64,000 nucleotides of DNA from Caldilineaceae bacterium (lineage in GTDB: Bacteria; Chloroflexota; Anaerolineae; Caldilineales; Caldilineaceae). A program made the translations under genes and the position numbers. Below, piece by piece: positions 27,615-35,285 of this stretch; within the stretch, counting starts at the first letter, position 1, and the number at the start of each line of letters is the position of its first letter. The notes below the pieces were generated by a model. The model made no database searches. It had not been told where the DNA came from and saw nothing but the letters and a program-made list of their open reading frames with translations. The stretch spans positions 1-64,000 of the forward strand of contig JAPKMW010000020.1 in NCBI GenBank assembly GCA_026645575.1, read 5' to 3'.

Positions 27615-27656
27615 TGATAAAATCATGTACATACTGTCGTGTAATATGTACATGAT
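27615..27656 (+). promoter_or_regulatory. Promoter and TGTACA operator of the Phd-PIN toxin pair
   Basis: TGATAAAAT (27615-27623) is an extended -10. Just after it lies a perfect 12-bp inverted repeat (27622-27633 with 27645-27656), each arm containing TGTACA. YefM/Phd-type antitoxins are known to bind TGTACA palindromes, so this is the likely autoregulatory operator. The two cores are 21 bp apart, about two helical turns. Confidence 0.7.
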
Positions 27657-27674
27657 CCAATGAGACCATTTACC

Positions 27675-27902
27675 ATGATTCGCGTTTCAGCCACGCAATT
27701 GCGTAATAACTTGTTTGCCTATTTAGATCAAGCCGCCGCTGGCGAGATGATCGTTATTTACCGGAACAACCAAGAAGTGGCGCGTTTGATTGCCACGCCA
27801 CCACAGGATTGGCGCGCACAGATGACGACGGCGCCCCACCTGTTGGTCTCACCGGAAGAGTTGATTAAACCATTGGATGAACTTTGGGAAGCGTATGTAT
27901 GA
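27675..27902 (+). CDS. Phd/YefM-family antitoxin
   Basis: A 75-residue antitoxin beginning MIRVSATQLRNNLFAYLDQA, the usual DNA-binding N-terminal fold of the Phd/YefM family, followed by IVIYRNNQEVARLIA and an acidic C-terminal tail that should wrap the toxin. An ATG at 27660 would add five residues; neither start has a clear ribosome-binding site. The stop overlaps the toxin start (ATGA at 27899-27902), giving tight coupling. Confidence 0.86.
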   Translation: MIRVSATQLRNNLFAYLDQAAAGEMIVIYRNNQEVARLIATPPQDWRAQMTTAPHLLVSPEELIKPLDELWEAYV

Positions 27903-28297
27903 AACCCGCCAGTTATTTATTTGATACTCATGCCTTAATTTTCTGGGTCAATAAACGCGAAGTCTCAGCCAAGTTTATTCAATTTTTTGATGAACAGAAT
28001 CAGCAAGGCATGCTCTATATCTCCGCCATTTCGTTCTGGGAAATTGCCTTGTTGGTGCAAAAAGGACGATTAGCCTTGCCGGATCTCCATCGCTGGCAAG
28101 AGGATCTTTTGCGTCACACAAATTTGCGTCTGTTGGAGCCTTCGGTCAAGGAAATGATCGACTCAACCCTGCTGCCGCCTCTGCATAAAGATCCTTTTGA
28201 CCGGATTCTCATGGCCCAAGCGGTGGAACATGATTTAATCTTTGTCACACAGGATCAGGCGATTCAAAAATATAACATCGCCCAAACTTGGTTGTAA
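27899..28297 (+). CDS. PIN-domain toxin (VapC-like ribonuclease)
   Basis: A 132-residue PIN RNase. Acidic active-site residues are visible in LFDTHALIFWV (Asp), ISFWEIALL (Glu), DPFDRILMAQA (Asp) and VTQDQAI (Asp). It belongs to the VapC group that pairs with Phd-type antitoxins. It is encoded directly after, and overlapping, its antitoxin. It is convergent with the DUF4037 gene 45 nt away. Confidence 0.9.
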   Translation: MKPASYLFDTHALIFWVNKREVSAKFIQFFDEQNQQGMLYISAISFWEIALLVQKGRLALPDLHRWQEDLLRHTNLRLLEPSVKEMIDSTLLPPLHKDPFDRILMAQAVEHDLIFVTQDQAIQKYNIAQTWL

Positions 28298-28342
28298 GTT
28301 CAGCGCACTGAGGTTGCCCTTTGCCACGTCGTCACCGCTTTC

Positions 28343-29407
28343 TTAATGGGTGGAAGAGTCAACCGGCTTCAACTGCAACATCTCATCCCACGTCGCCAGC
28401 GCCAGCCCGTTGACAAAGCCGCTGTGGAATTCCTCCATATAGACCTGATCCCACACCGGCACAACGGTTTTAATCTCCGCCGGCAAACCCTGAATGATCT
28501 CGGCGTAGGCATGTTCCATGAGTCGATAACCCGAGGTGGGGGAGATGGCAAACTTGGGATGCGGCTTGATCACGCCGTCGGCCACCATGGCTTCGTCCAG
28601 CACATCGGTCATCTGGTGGAGTAGATCGAGTTTGCGTTCCCACGGTGTTGATAACTTCACTGCTTCATTGACCAGCGGCAGCATCGGTTTCCCCAGTCGG
28701 GGTAGCCGTTCGAGATAGGCAATCAGCCACTTGTCATAAGGAAAATATTGCTTGTCGAGCAAAAAGGCCAGGTGGATGCCCAGGCGAATGGCGTTGCTGA
28801 AGCGGGTGGTGGCGTAAAATTCATTGTTGCGCAGAATGGCGCGCTTGAGGGCGTAAGTCCCCATGCCGGAGAAGAAGCGGCACCAGTTGGCAATGCGCCG
28901 CAAGCGCACCGGTTCGGGGTAGTAGCCCTGAAAGACCTGGCGGATGGCGGTAAACTCGCCCAACGGATCAGACCAGACTTCGCCATTGGTGATGTGAATA
29001 ATATCCTCTTCAGGAATCTTGAGCCACTCAATATAGTTTCGCGGTGCATGGTCAATGCCGATGGTGCGTTGCAGAAAGGCTTGCAGGTTATCCGGGGCCA
29101 GACCGGCGCCAGCCAGGTGCGCTTCCCGCAACGAATGGCCGTGAAAGGAGTCGGGTAAATGTGCCTTGAGTGTCGTCATGATTTCATGCCGTTTGTTCTC
29201 AAACACAGCAGCAGGCATGAGGGCGTCAATGCGTAACCCCCAGTGATGGTCGCGCGAATATTCATCATCCAACCGTAACGCCTCGGAACCGTAGCCAAAG
29301 ACGCCAAAAGCGGTGCGCACTGTCTCCACCGGGAAGTGGGTTTGGAGAATTGGCTTTACCACCTGTTCAAAAAAATCACGACTAATATCAATAATGGACG
29401 CGCTCAT
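28343..29407 (-). CDS. DUF4037 nucleotidyltransferase-like protein
   Basis: A 354-residue protein with the motif GSEALRLDDEYSRDHHWG near residue 40, which corresponds to the GS...D-x-D/H pattern of a nucleotidyltransferase fold, followed by a large helical domain typical of DUF4037 (RIANWCRFFSGMGTYALKRA). The biological substrate is unknown. It is divergent from the formate dehydrogenase operon and has no functional link that can be seen. Confidence 0.75.
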   Translation of the reverse strand: MSASIIDISRDFFEQVVKPILQTHFPVETVRTAFGVFGYGSEALRLDDEYSRDHHWGLRIDALMPAAVFENKRHEIMTTLKAHLPDSFHGHSLREAHLAGAGLAPDNLQAFLQRTIGIDHAPRNYIEWLKIPEEDIIHITNGEVWSDPLGEFTAIRQVFQGYYPEPVRLRRIANWCRFFSGMGTYALKRAILRNNEFYATTRFSNAIRLGIHLAFLLDKQYFPYDKWLIAYLERLPRLGKPMLPLVNEAVKLSTPWERKLDLLHQMTDVLDEAMVADGVIKPHPKFAISPTSGYRLMEHAYAEIIQGLPAEIKTVVPVWDQVYMEEFHSGFVNGLALATWDEMLQLKPVDSSTH

Positions 29408-29520
29408 GGTATCCCCTCACGAGTCAAATCGCTGACAAAACAATTAGGTGCTGTGGCTATTACGAGTATAGCACAATCGGCAAGCACGCTTCAAGTGTGA
29501 CAAGCTGAATCGGCGGCAAA

Positions 29521-29549
29521 TTGACAAATTTGACCCGGTGACAGATAAT
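29521..29549 (+). promoter_or_regulatory. Strong promoter of the formate dehydrogenase/kynurenine operon
   Basis: TTGACA (29521-29526, perfect), a 17-nt spacer and GATAAT (29544-29549, five of six). The predicted start is near 29556, giving a leader of about 70 nt before the ATG at 29627. Confidence 0.7.
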
Positions 29550-29626
29550 TTGCCTCACTCCCTGACTTGTGCCTAATGTCAGGGTGACCGATGAATGCTT
29601 GACCTGACCCTTGCAATTTTCTGGAA

Positions 29627-31315
29627 ATGACCATGACTGCTCCCACAGACCAACAGTTGCTCGACCGCTGGCGCACAGAACCGGCGCCCTTATTGCCCCT
29701 GCTCCATGCCTTTCATGACCGCGACGGCTATCTGTCGGAAAGCGCCTTGCGCCAAGTAGCGCAAGCCTTGCGCATTCCGCTGGCTGATCTTTACGGCACA
29801 GTGACTTTCTATCATCACTTTGCCCGTGAACAAGGCGGATTGGCGGCACCTCGTGTCTGTACTGGCCCGGTCTGCTGTTTGCGCGGTGGCCACGAATTGT
29901 TGGCGGCGCTCAAAGATCAAGGCGCCACTGCCATGCCCTGCGCCGGTCGCTGTGACGAGCCGGTTCCCGTATTGATGGGTCATCGCTATCTGGTGGGTGG
30001 TGCTGATGGCAGCTTGCAAGATCGCCCCACCCCTTTACCGGCGCCCAACCCTGGCGGGATTGAGGAATGTGTCTTTGCCGATATTCGCAAACCGGATCGG
30101 GCGACATTAGCCGGTTATCGCGCCACCGCCGGTTACACAGGTTTACAGCGCGCCGTTACTGAAATGACGCCGACACAGGTGGTTGAACACGTCCGCCTGA
30201 GTAAGTTGGCAGGACGCGGTGGGGCTGGTTTTCCCACCGGTTTGAAATGGCGAGCCGTGGCCGAAGCGAGTGGCAACCCGAAGAGCATTGTCTGCAACGC
30301 CGATGAAGGCGAACCCGGCTGTTTTAAGGATCGAGCGGTGTTGGATCACGATCCCTTTGCAGTGATTGAAGGCATGACCATTGCTGCCTATGCCACTGGC
30401 GCGACGCGGGGTTTTCTCTATCTGCGCTACGAATATCCGCATACGCTCCGCATCCTCGAAGCCGCGTTACAACAGGCATATGACGCCGGGCTGTTGGGAC
30501 AGAATATCCTGGGAACGAATTTTAAGTTTGACCTCTACATTCGTCGCGGCGCTGGCGCCTATATCTGTGGCGAGGAAGGCTCGTTACTCAACAGTTTAGA
30601 GGGCAAGCATCCCTTCCCGCGTAACCGCCCGCCCTACCCGGTGACACATGGCTTTGAAAACTTGCCTACGGCTGTGAACAACGTGGAGACGCTGGCCTCG
30701 GTCCCCCAAATTATGCGGCGGGCGCCAGAGTGGTATCATGGGCTGGGGCTGGACGACCATGCCGGCACCAAGGTGATCAGCCTTTCCGGCGATATTCAGC
30801 GGCCTGGTAACTATGAAGTGCCTTTCGGCCTGCCCTTGCGCACGCTACTCTATGAATGGGCTGGTGGGCCGCTGATTGGGCGTTCGATTCAGGCGGTGAC
30901 GATGGCGGGGCTGTCGGGCGGTTTTCTGGCTGGCGAAGCGTTGGAGACAGCCACCATTGACGAGCCGAGTATTCGCAGCAAAGGTTCGATGTTGGGCGCC
31001 GCGGGGATGATTGTCTTTGATGACAGTCGCGACATGGTGGCCGCTGCCCATAATGCGATGGAATTTTTTGCCCATGAATCATGCGGCAAGTGTTTTCCCT
31101 GTCGCATCGGGACGCAGCGGTTGACCGAACGGCTTAACGGCGACGGTCCACGCGCGATGGAAAGCTGGCTTCGTGAAGTGAATGACATCAGCCAGACCAT
31201 GAAAGCCGTGAGCGCTTGTGGTTTGGGCATGGCTGCGCCGCTGGTGGTGGAGAGTCTAGTGCGCTTTTTCCCCGAACAGGTGAAAACCCAGGTCGAGACG
31301 CAGGCAGAGGAATAG
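29627..31315 (+). CDS. NAD-linked formate dehydrogenase, fused NuoE/NuoF-type electron-transfer subunit
   Basis: This subunit passes electrons from formate dehydrogenase to NAD+. Residues 1-140 are a thioredoxin-like 2Fe-2S domain (NuoE type; cysteines in CTGPVCCLRGG and PCAGRCDEPV). The remainder is NuoF-like: GRGGAGFPTGLKWR for FMN/NADH binding, GAYICGEEGSLLNSLEG, and the 4Fe-4S ligands in ESCGKCFPCRIGT plus a later Cys. It equals a fusion of the gamma and beta subunits of Fds-type enzymes. NADH dehydrogenase or hydrogenase use is possible in principle, but the Fe-S and catalytic formate dehydrogenase subunits downstream in the same operon settle the role. Confidence 0.88.
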   Translation: MTMTAPTDQQLLDRWRTEPAPLLPLLHAFHDRDGYLSESALRQVAQALRIPLADLYGTVTFYHHFAREQGGLAAPRVCTGPVCCLRGGHELLAALKDQGATAMPCAGRCDEPVPVLMGHRYLVGGADGSLQDRPTPLPAPNPGGIEECVFADIRKPDRATLAGYRATAGYTGLQRAVTEMTPTQVVEHVRLSKLAGRGGAGFPTGLKWRAVAEASGNPKSIVCNADEGEPGCFKDRAVLDHDPFAVIEGMTIAAYATGATRGFLYLRYEYPHTLRILEAALQQAYDAGLLGQNILGTNFKFDLYIRRGAGAYICGEEGSLLNSLEGKHPFPRNRPPYPVTHGFENLPTAVNNVETLASVPQIMRRAPEWYHGLGLDDHAGTKVISLSGDIQRPGNYEVPFGLPLRTLLYEWAGGPLIGRSIQAVTMAGLSGGFLAGEALETATIDEPSIRSKGSMLGAAGMIVFDDSRDMVAAAHNAMEFFAHESCGKCFPCRIGTQRLTERLNGDGPRAMESWLREVNDISQTMKAVSACGLGMAAPLVVESLVRFFPEQVKTQVETQAEE

Positions 31316-31318
31316 CGT

Positions 31319-32104
31319 ATGCAGTCATTGACCTATGGCGATTATTTGCAGCTTGATCAGTTGTTGACCCTCCAACAACCTCGTTCAACCGGGCCGGAGC
31401 ATGATGAATTGCTCTTTATCACCATTCATCAGGTCTATGAACTCTGGTTCAAGCAGGTGTTGCATGAGTTGGACTATCTCATGACCGCGCTGCGGGCCAA
31501 CAACCCCTTTCGCGCCCTGCACACCTTTCGCCGGATTCTCACTATCTTCACGACAATGGTGGCCCAAGTCGATGTGCTGGAGACGATGACGCCGGTGGAA
31601 TTCCTCTCGTTTCGCAAATATCTAGATGCGTCCAGCGGCTTTCAATCCTGGCAATTTCGCGAACTAGAGTTTGTTCTTGGTTATAAACGGTTTGAATTCT
31701 TGCAATATTACCCGCTGGAAGGCGCCGTCTATCAACGGTTGACCGAACGTTACCAACAGCCGACCCTGTGGGATGCCTTTTTAGCGTTTCTCGCCCAAAA
31801 TGGCTATCTGGTTCCCCAGGCGTTATTACAGCGGGATGTCACGGAGTCGGTGGAACCGTCGCCGGAAGTCCAAACCATTTTGGTCGATGCCTATCGACAT
31901 CACCCGGTGGTCGGCAATGTTTGTGAACATCTGACCGATTTGGATGAAGGCATTCAAGAGTGGCGTTATCGGCATATCAAAATGGTGGAACGCACCATCG
32001 GCACGCGCCAGGGGACTGGCGGCTCGATGGGCGCAGCCTATTTGCGCACAACGCTCTTTCAACCGCTTTTCCCTGATCTCTGGTTGATTCGCACACAGTT
32101 ATGA
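31319..32104 (+). CDS. kynA: Tryptophan 2,3-dioxygenase
   Basis: A haem enzyme that opens the indole ring of tryptophan to give N-formylkynurenine. The 261-residue sequence has family blocks ELLFITIHQVYELWFKQVLH (haem-pocket His and substrate contacts), FRKYLDASSGFQS and RHIKMVERTIGTRQGTGGS (proximal His and substrate loop). It starts 3 nt after the previous gene with a GAGGAA site, so translation is coupled. It is slightly shorter than most bacterial homologues (about 280). Confidence 0.95.
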   Translation: MQSLTYGDYLQLDQLLTLQQPRSTGPEHDELLFITIHQVYELWFKQVLHELDYLMTALRANNPFRALHTFRRILTIFTTMVAQVDVLETMTPVEFLSFRKYLDASSGFQSWQFRELEFVLGYKRFEFLQYYPLEGAVYQRLTERYQQPTLWDAFLAFLAQNGYLVPQALLQRDVTESVEPSPEVQTILVDAYRHHPVVGNVCEHLTDLDEGIQEWRYRHIKMVERTIGTRQGTGGSMGAAYLRTTLFQPLFPDLWLIRTQL

Positions 32105-32116
32105 AGTGATGAGTTA

Positions 32117-33388
32117 ATGACAATGAACCTTGCTACCTTGGACTACGCCCGCTCTCTCGACCGCCAAGATGAATTGGCAACTTTTCGCTCTCGCTTTGTA
32201 GCGGAAGATCCTGATTTGATCTACCTGGACGGCAACTCGTTAGGTCGCCTGCCCCAAGCCACGGTTGCCTTACTCCGCGATGCTGTGGAGCGCCAGTGGG
32301 GCGACCGGCTGATTCGCAGTTGGAACGAAGGCTGGATCGAAGCGCCTATGCGCATTGGCAACAAGGTGGCCCAGTTGGTGGGCGCCCGTCCTGGTGAAGT
32401 GACCATTGCCGACTCAACAACGGTCAACCTCTTCAAGTTAGCATTGGCCGTCATGCAAGCCCAACCGGGACGCCATAAAATTGTGACTGATGACCTCAAT
32501 TTCCCCTCGGATCTCTATGCGTTGCAAGGCATTTGCCGCTTGCTTGGCCCGGCCTACCATGTCGAAGTCGTCCCATCGCCTGATGGCATTCATGGCCCAG
32601 TTGAAGGATTAGCAGCGGCCATCGACGCCGATACTGCCCTGGTGACGTTGAGCCACACCGTTTTTAAGAGCGCGTATACCTATGACATGGCGGCGATCAC
32701 GGCCCTGGCGCATGGTGCGGGCGCCTATGTGCTGTGGGATTTAAGCCACGCCGCCGGTTCCGTCCAGTGTGATCTGACCAGAGCGAAGGCGGATCTCGCC
32801 GTTGGCTGCACCTATAAATATCTCAATGGCGGTCCCGGCGCACCAGCCTTTTTATATGTGCGCCAGGAATTACAAGCCCAACTCGCTAACCCACTGGCCG
32901 GCTGGATGGGGCAGGCAAATATGTTCAATTTTGGCCTAAACTATGAGCCGGCGCCAGGGTTGCAACACTTCTTGACCGGCACGCCACCCGTTTTGTCAAC
33001 CCTGGCAATTGAGCCGGGTGTTGACCTGTTGCTAGAAGCGGGCATGGATCGCATCCGCGCCAAGTCAGTGCAGCAGACCGCGTACTTGGTTGCCTTGTGG
33101 GAACAAGAGTTGGCGCCTTTGGGCTTTGCCTTAAACTCGCCGCAGGATAGCCAGTGGCGCGGTTCCCATATTTCGTTGGGGCATGAAGAGGCATGGCGGA
33201 TTGATCAGGCGCTGATCCATGATCTAAAAGTGCTGCCCGATTTTCGCAAGCCGGACAATCTCCGCTTGGGGATCACACCGCTCTATACATCGTTTGAAGA
33301 TATTTACCAGGCGGTCATGCGCATGAAGCAGGCGGTGACGGATAAATTATATTTGCGCTATTCACAAACGGGCGCCAAAGTCACTTAA
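32117..33388 (+). CDS. kynU: Kynureninase
   Basis: A PLP enzyme cleaving kynurenine to anthranilate and alanine. It has 423 residues, the phosphate-binding region ADSTTVNLFKLA, the Asp-containing strand VLWDLSHAAG and the Schiff-base Lys in GCTYKYLNGGPGAPAF. Formate is released one step earlier, by N-formylkynurenine formamidase, whose gene was not found in the window. Confidence 0.95.
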   Translation: MTMNLATLDYARSLDRQDELATFRSRFVAEDPDLIYLDGNSLGRLPQATVALLRDAVERQWGDRLIRSWNEGWIEAPMRIGNKVAQLVGARPGEVTIADSTTVNLFKLALAVMQAQPGRHKIVTDDLNFPSDLYALQGICRLLGPAYHVEVVPSPDGIHGPVEGLAAAIDADTALVTLSHTVFKSAYTYDMAAITALAHGAGAYVLWDLSHAAGSVQCDLTRAKADLAVGCTYKYLNGGPGAPAFLYVRQELQAQLANPLAGWMGQANMFNFGLNYEPAPGLQHFLTGTPPVLSTLAIEPGVDLLLEAGMDRIRAKSVQQTAYLVALWEQELAPLGFALNSPQDSQWRGSHISLGHEEAWRIDQALIHDLKVLPDFRKPDNLRLGITPLYTSFEDIYQAVMRMKQAVTDKLYLRYSQTGAKVT

Positions 33389-33406
33389 GCGACGAAAGCG
33401 AATCCT

Positions 33407-34462
33407 ATGTCCGACATTGGCAACCCCCATGATCGCTTTTTTCGCGAAGTCTTTTCGCGATTGGAGTTATCTAGCGAGTTTCTGAGCAAACAACTCCCGC
33501 CGACCATTGCTGCGACGCTCGACTTCAGTACACTCGATTTGCGGCCCGGCTCGTTTCTTGATGAAGAGCTACAACAATACTACTCTGATCTGCTCTTTCG
33601 GGTAAGGTTACAGACTGGACGACCAGCCTTTGTTTATGTATTATTGGAGCATAAGAGTTATGTAGAGTGGTTCACTGGTCTGCAACTGCTGCGCTACAAG
33701 GTCGAGATTTGGGAGCAGGTGCGGAAAGAGGAAAAGGAAGCGAAAAAGGGTAAAAAGCGCAATCAAGCACGCACAAAGCTGCCACCGATCTTTCCGCTGG
33801 TCGTCTATCAGCGCAAAACGGAGTGGAACGCGCCGCAGCACTTTCATGATCTGCTTGATGCCGATGCCGCATGGTTGCCCTACCAGCCGGATTTCAAATA
33901 TGAACTGGTTTCGGTTGTGTCGCTACGGGAAACCGAACTCTTTACGGCGGTGTTGCTGCGGGCGGCGATCCGGCTCATGCGGCATATTTTTGACCCTGAT
34001 CTGATCGATAAATTGCCGCAGATTTGGGCAGAGTTTCGTGATCTGGCTTGGGGGCCGGATGAACGGGGCTTTTTGGTGGTTATGTTGAGTTACGTGGTTA
34101 GTGCGAACGCCAACATAAAGCCAACAGATTTGAAGGACTCGCTAGAGAAGGCTTTTCCACAGGGAGGGGAGCAATTTATGAAAACGTTAGCGCAACAGTG
34201 GCTTGAAGAGGGCAAGCAAACGGGTTGGCAACTAGGCATCCGTGAGGCGTTACTTACTACGATTCGGGATGGTTTAGAAGCACGTTTTTCTATCGATCCT
34301 ACGCCTCTATTACAAGAAATTGAAAAGATTCAAGACCCCAAACAATTGCGACGCTTGGTGAATTTACTTTTCAAAGCGCCTTCATTGACGAAATTTGAAG
34401 AAACCTGTCGGGCGTTGTTGACCAATGAAAATGCTACTGCCAACGGCGCCCACCTAAATTAA
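33407..34462 (+). CDS. Rpn family PD-(D/E)XK nuclease (recombination-promoting, transposase_31 type)
   Basis: A 351-residue protein starting NPHDRFFREVFSRLELSSEF, the usual beginning of the Rpn family. The nuclease core is DLLFRVRL followed by VYVLLEHKSYVEW (Asp and ExK). A basic linker (EEKEAKKGKKRNQARTK) sits mid-protein. These proteins have DNA-nicking activity and are often mobile; recent work links them to phage defence. It sits between kynU and the Fe-S subunit, so it probably entered an existing operon. Confidence 0.82.
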   Translation: MSDIGNPHDRFFREVFSRLELSSEFLSKQLPPTIAATLDFSTLDLRPGSFLDEELQQYYSDLLFRVRLQTGRPAFVYVLLEHKSYVEWFTGLQLLRYKVEIWEQVRKEEKEAKKGKKRNQARTKLPPIFPLVVYQRKTEWNAPQHFHDLLDADAAWLPYQPDFKYELVSVVSLRETELFTAVLLRAAIRLMRHIFDPDLIDKLPQIWAEFRDLAWGPDERGFLVVMLSYVVSANANIKPTDLKDSLEKAFPQGGEQFMKTLAQQWLEEGKQTGWQLGIREALLTTIRDGLEARFSIDPTPLLQEIEKIQDPKQLRRLVNLLFKAPSLTKFEETCRALLTNENATANGAHLN

Positions 34463-34508
34463 TCAGCACCAGTGCGATGCGCTGACGCATAACGAAACCA
34501 AGTGATTT

Positions 34509-35183
34509 ATGACCATAGCATCCAACCCGCCGGCAACGCTCACCCTCACGCTTGACGGCGAAACCGTACCCTTTACCCTCGGCGAGACCATCTACGAGGT
34601 CGCTGCGCGCAATGGCAAGTTTATCCCCACCCTTTGCTACGATCCGCGCCTCAAACCCTTTGGCGCGTGTCGGCTCTGTGTAGTTGAGGTGCGGGGACAG
34701 CGCAACCCGGTGGCCGCCTGCACGACCCCAGCCGTCGTCGACATGGAGGTCAGCACCGCCACCGACCGGGTGGAATTTTTCCGCAAAACGTTGTTGGAGA
34801 TGGTGGCGTCGGAAAATCCAACCATTGATGTCAGCCCTTTGCGCAGTTACTCCTCCCAGGAATTGACGGTACTGGTCGATCACTATGGGGCGCGCACGGG
34901 TCGTTTTGCCGGTGCTCACTCCGGTCACAGCCGCCCAGATGACACCAATCCCTTCCTGTTGCGCGACTATGACCTGTGCATCTCTTGCTATCGCTGTGTC
35001 CGTGTCTGCGCCGAGCAGGAGGGCGACTATGCCATTAGTGTGATGAATCGTGGTTTTCATACGCAAATCACAACCGAGTTTAATGGCTTGCTCAAAGAGT
35101 CCGCCTGCACCTTCTGCGGTCAATGTGTGCAAACCTGTCCGACAGGGGCGTTGGGCGATAAGAAAGCATTGCGAAACGGTTAA
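34509..35183 (+). CDS. Formate dehydrogenase iron-sulfur subunit (2Fe-2S plus two 4Fe-4S)
   Basis: The 224-residue protein matches the N-terminal Fe-S part of large formate dehydrogenases and NuoG, here as a separate chain. The 2Fe-2S ligands are the cysteines of FIPTLCYDPRLKPFGACRLC and VAACTTP. Two ferredoxin-type clusters follow, CISCYRCVRVC and CTFCGQCVQTCP. It should link the molybdenum/tungsten site in the next gene product with the NuoEF-like subunit. Its stop is in the left arm of a period-7 hairpin. Confidence 0.9.
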   Translation: MTIASNPPATLTLTLDGETVPFTLGETIYEVAARNGKFIPTLCYDPRLKPFGACRLCVVEVRGQRNPVAACTTPAVVDMEVSTATDRVEFFRKTLLEMVASENPTIDVSPLRSYSSQELTVLVDHYGARTGRFAGAHSGHSRPDDTNPFLLRDYDLCISCYRCVRVCAEQEGDYAISVMNRGFHTQITTEFNGLLKESACTFCGQCVQTCPTGALGDKKALRNG

Positions 35184-35268
35184 TGGAAAATGGAAAACGA
35201 TTAATTGTTAACGATCGCGGCTTCGAGACGACGGCATTAACCATTAACCGTTCTCCATTCTCCATTAA
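35180..35268. repeat. Period-7 tandem-arm hairpin between formate dehydrogenase genes
   Basis: The left arm reads AATGGAA, AATGGAA, AACGATT, AATTGTT, AACGATC (35182-35216). The right arm is CATTAAC twice, CGTTCTC, CATTCTC, CATTAAT (35235-35269). The arms differ mostly by A-to-G changes. The stop codon of the Fe-S gene (35181-35183) is in it. Confidence 0.85.
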
Positions 35269-35285
35269 TTATTCTGGAGAGTTCT

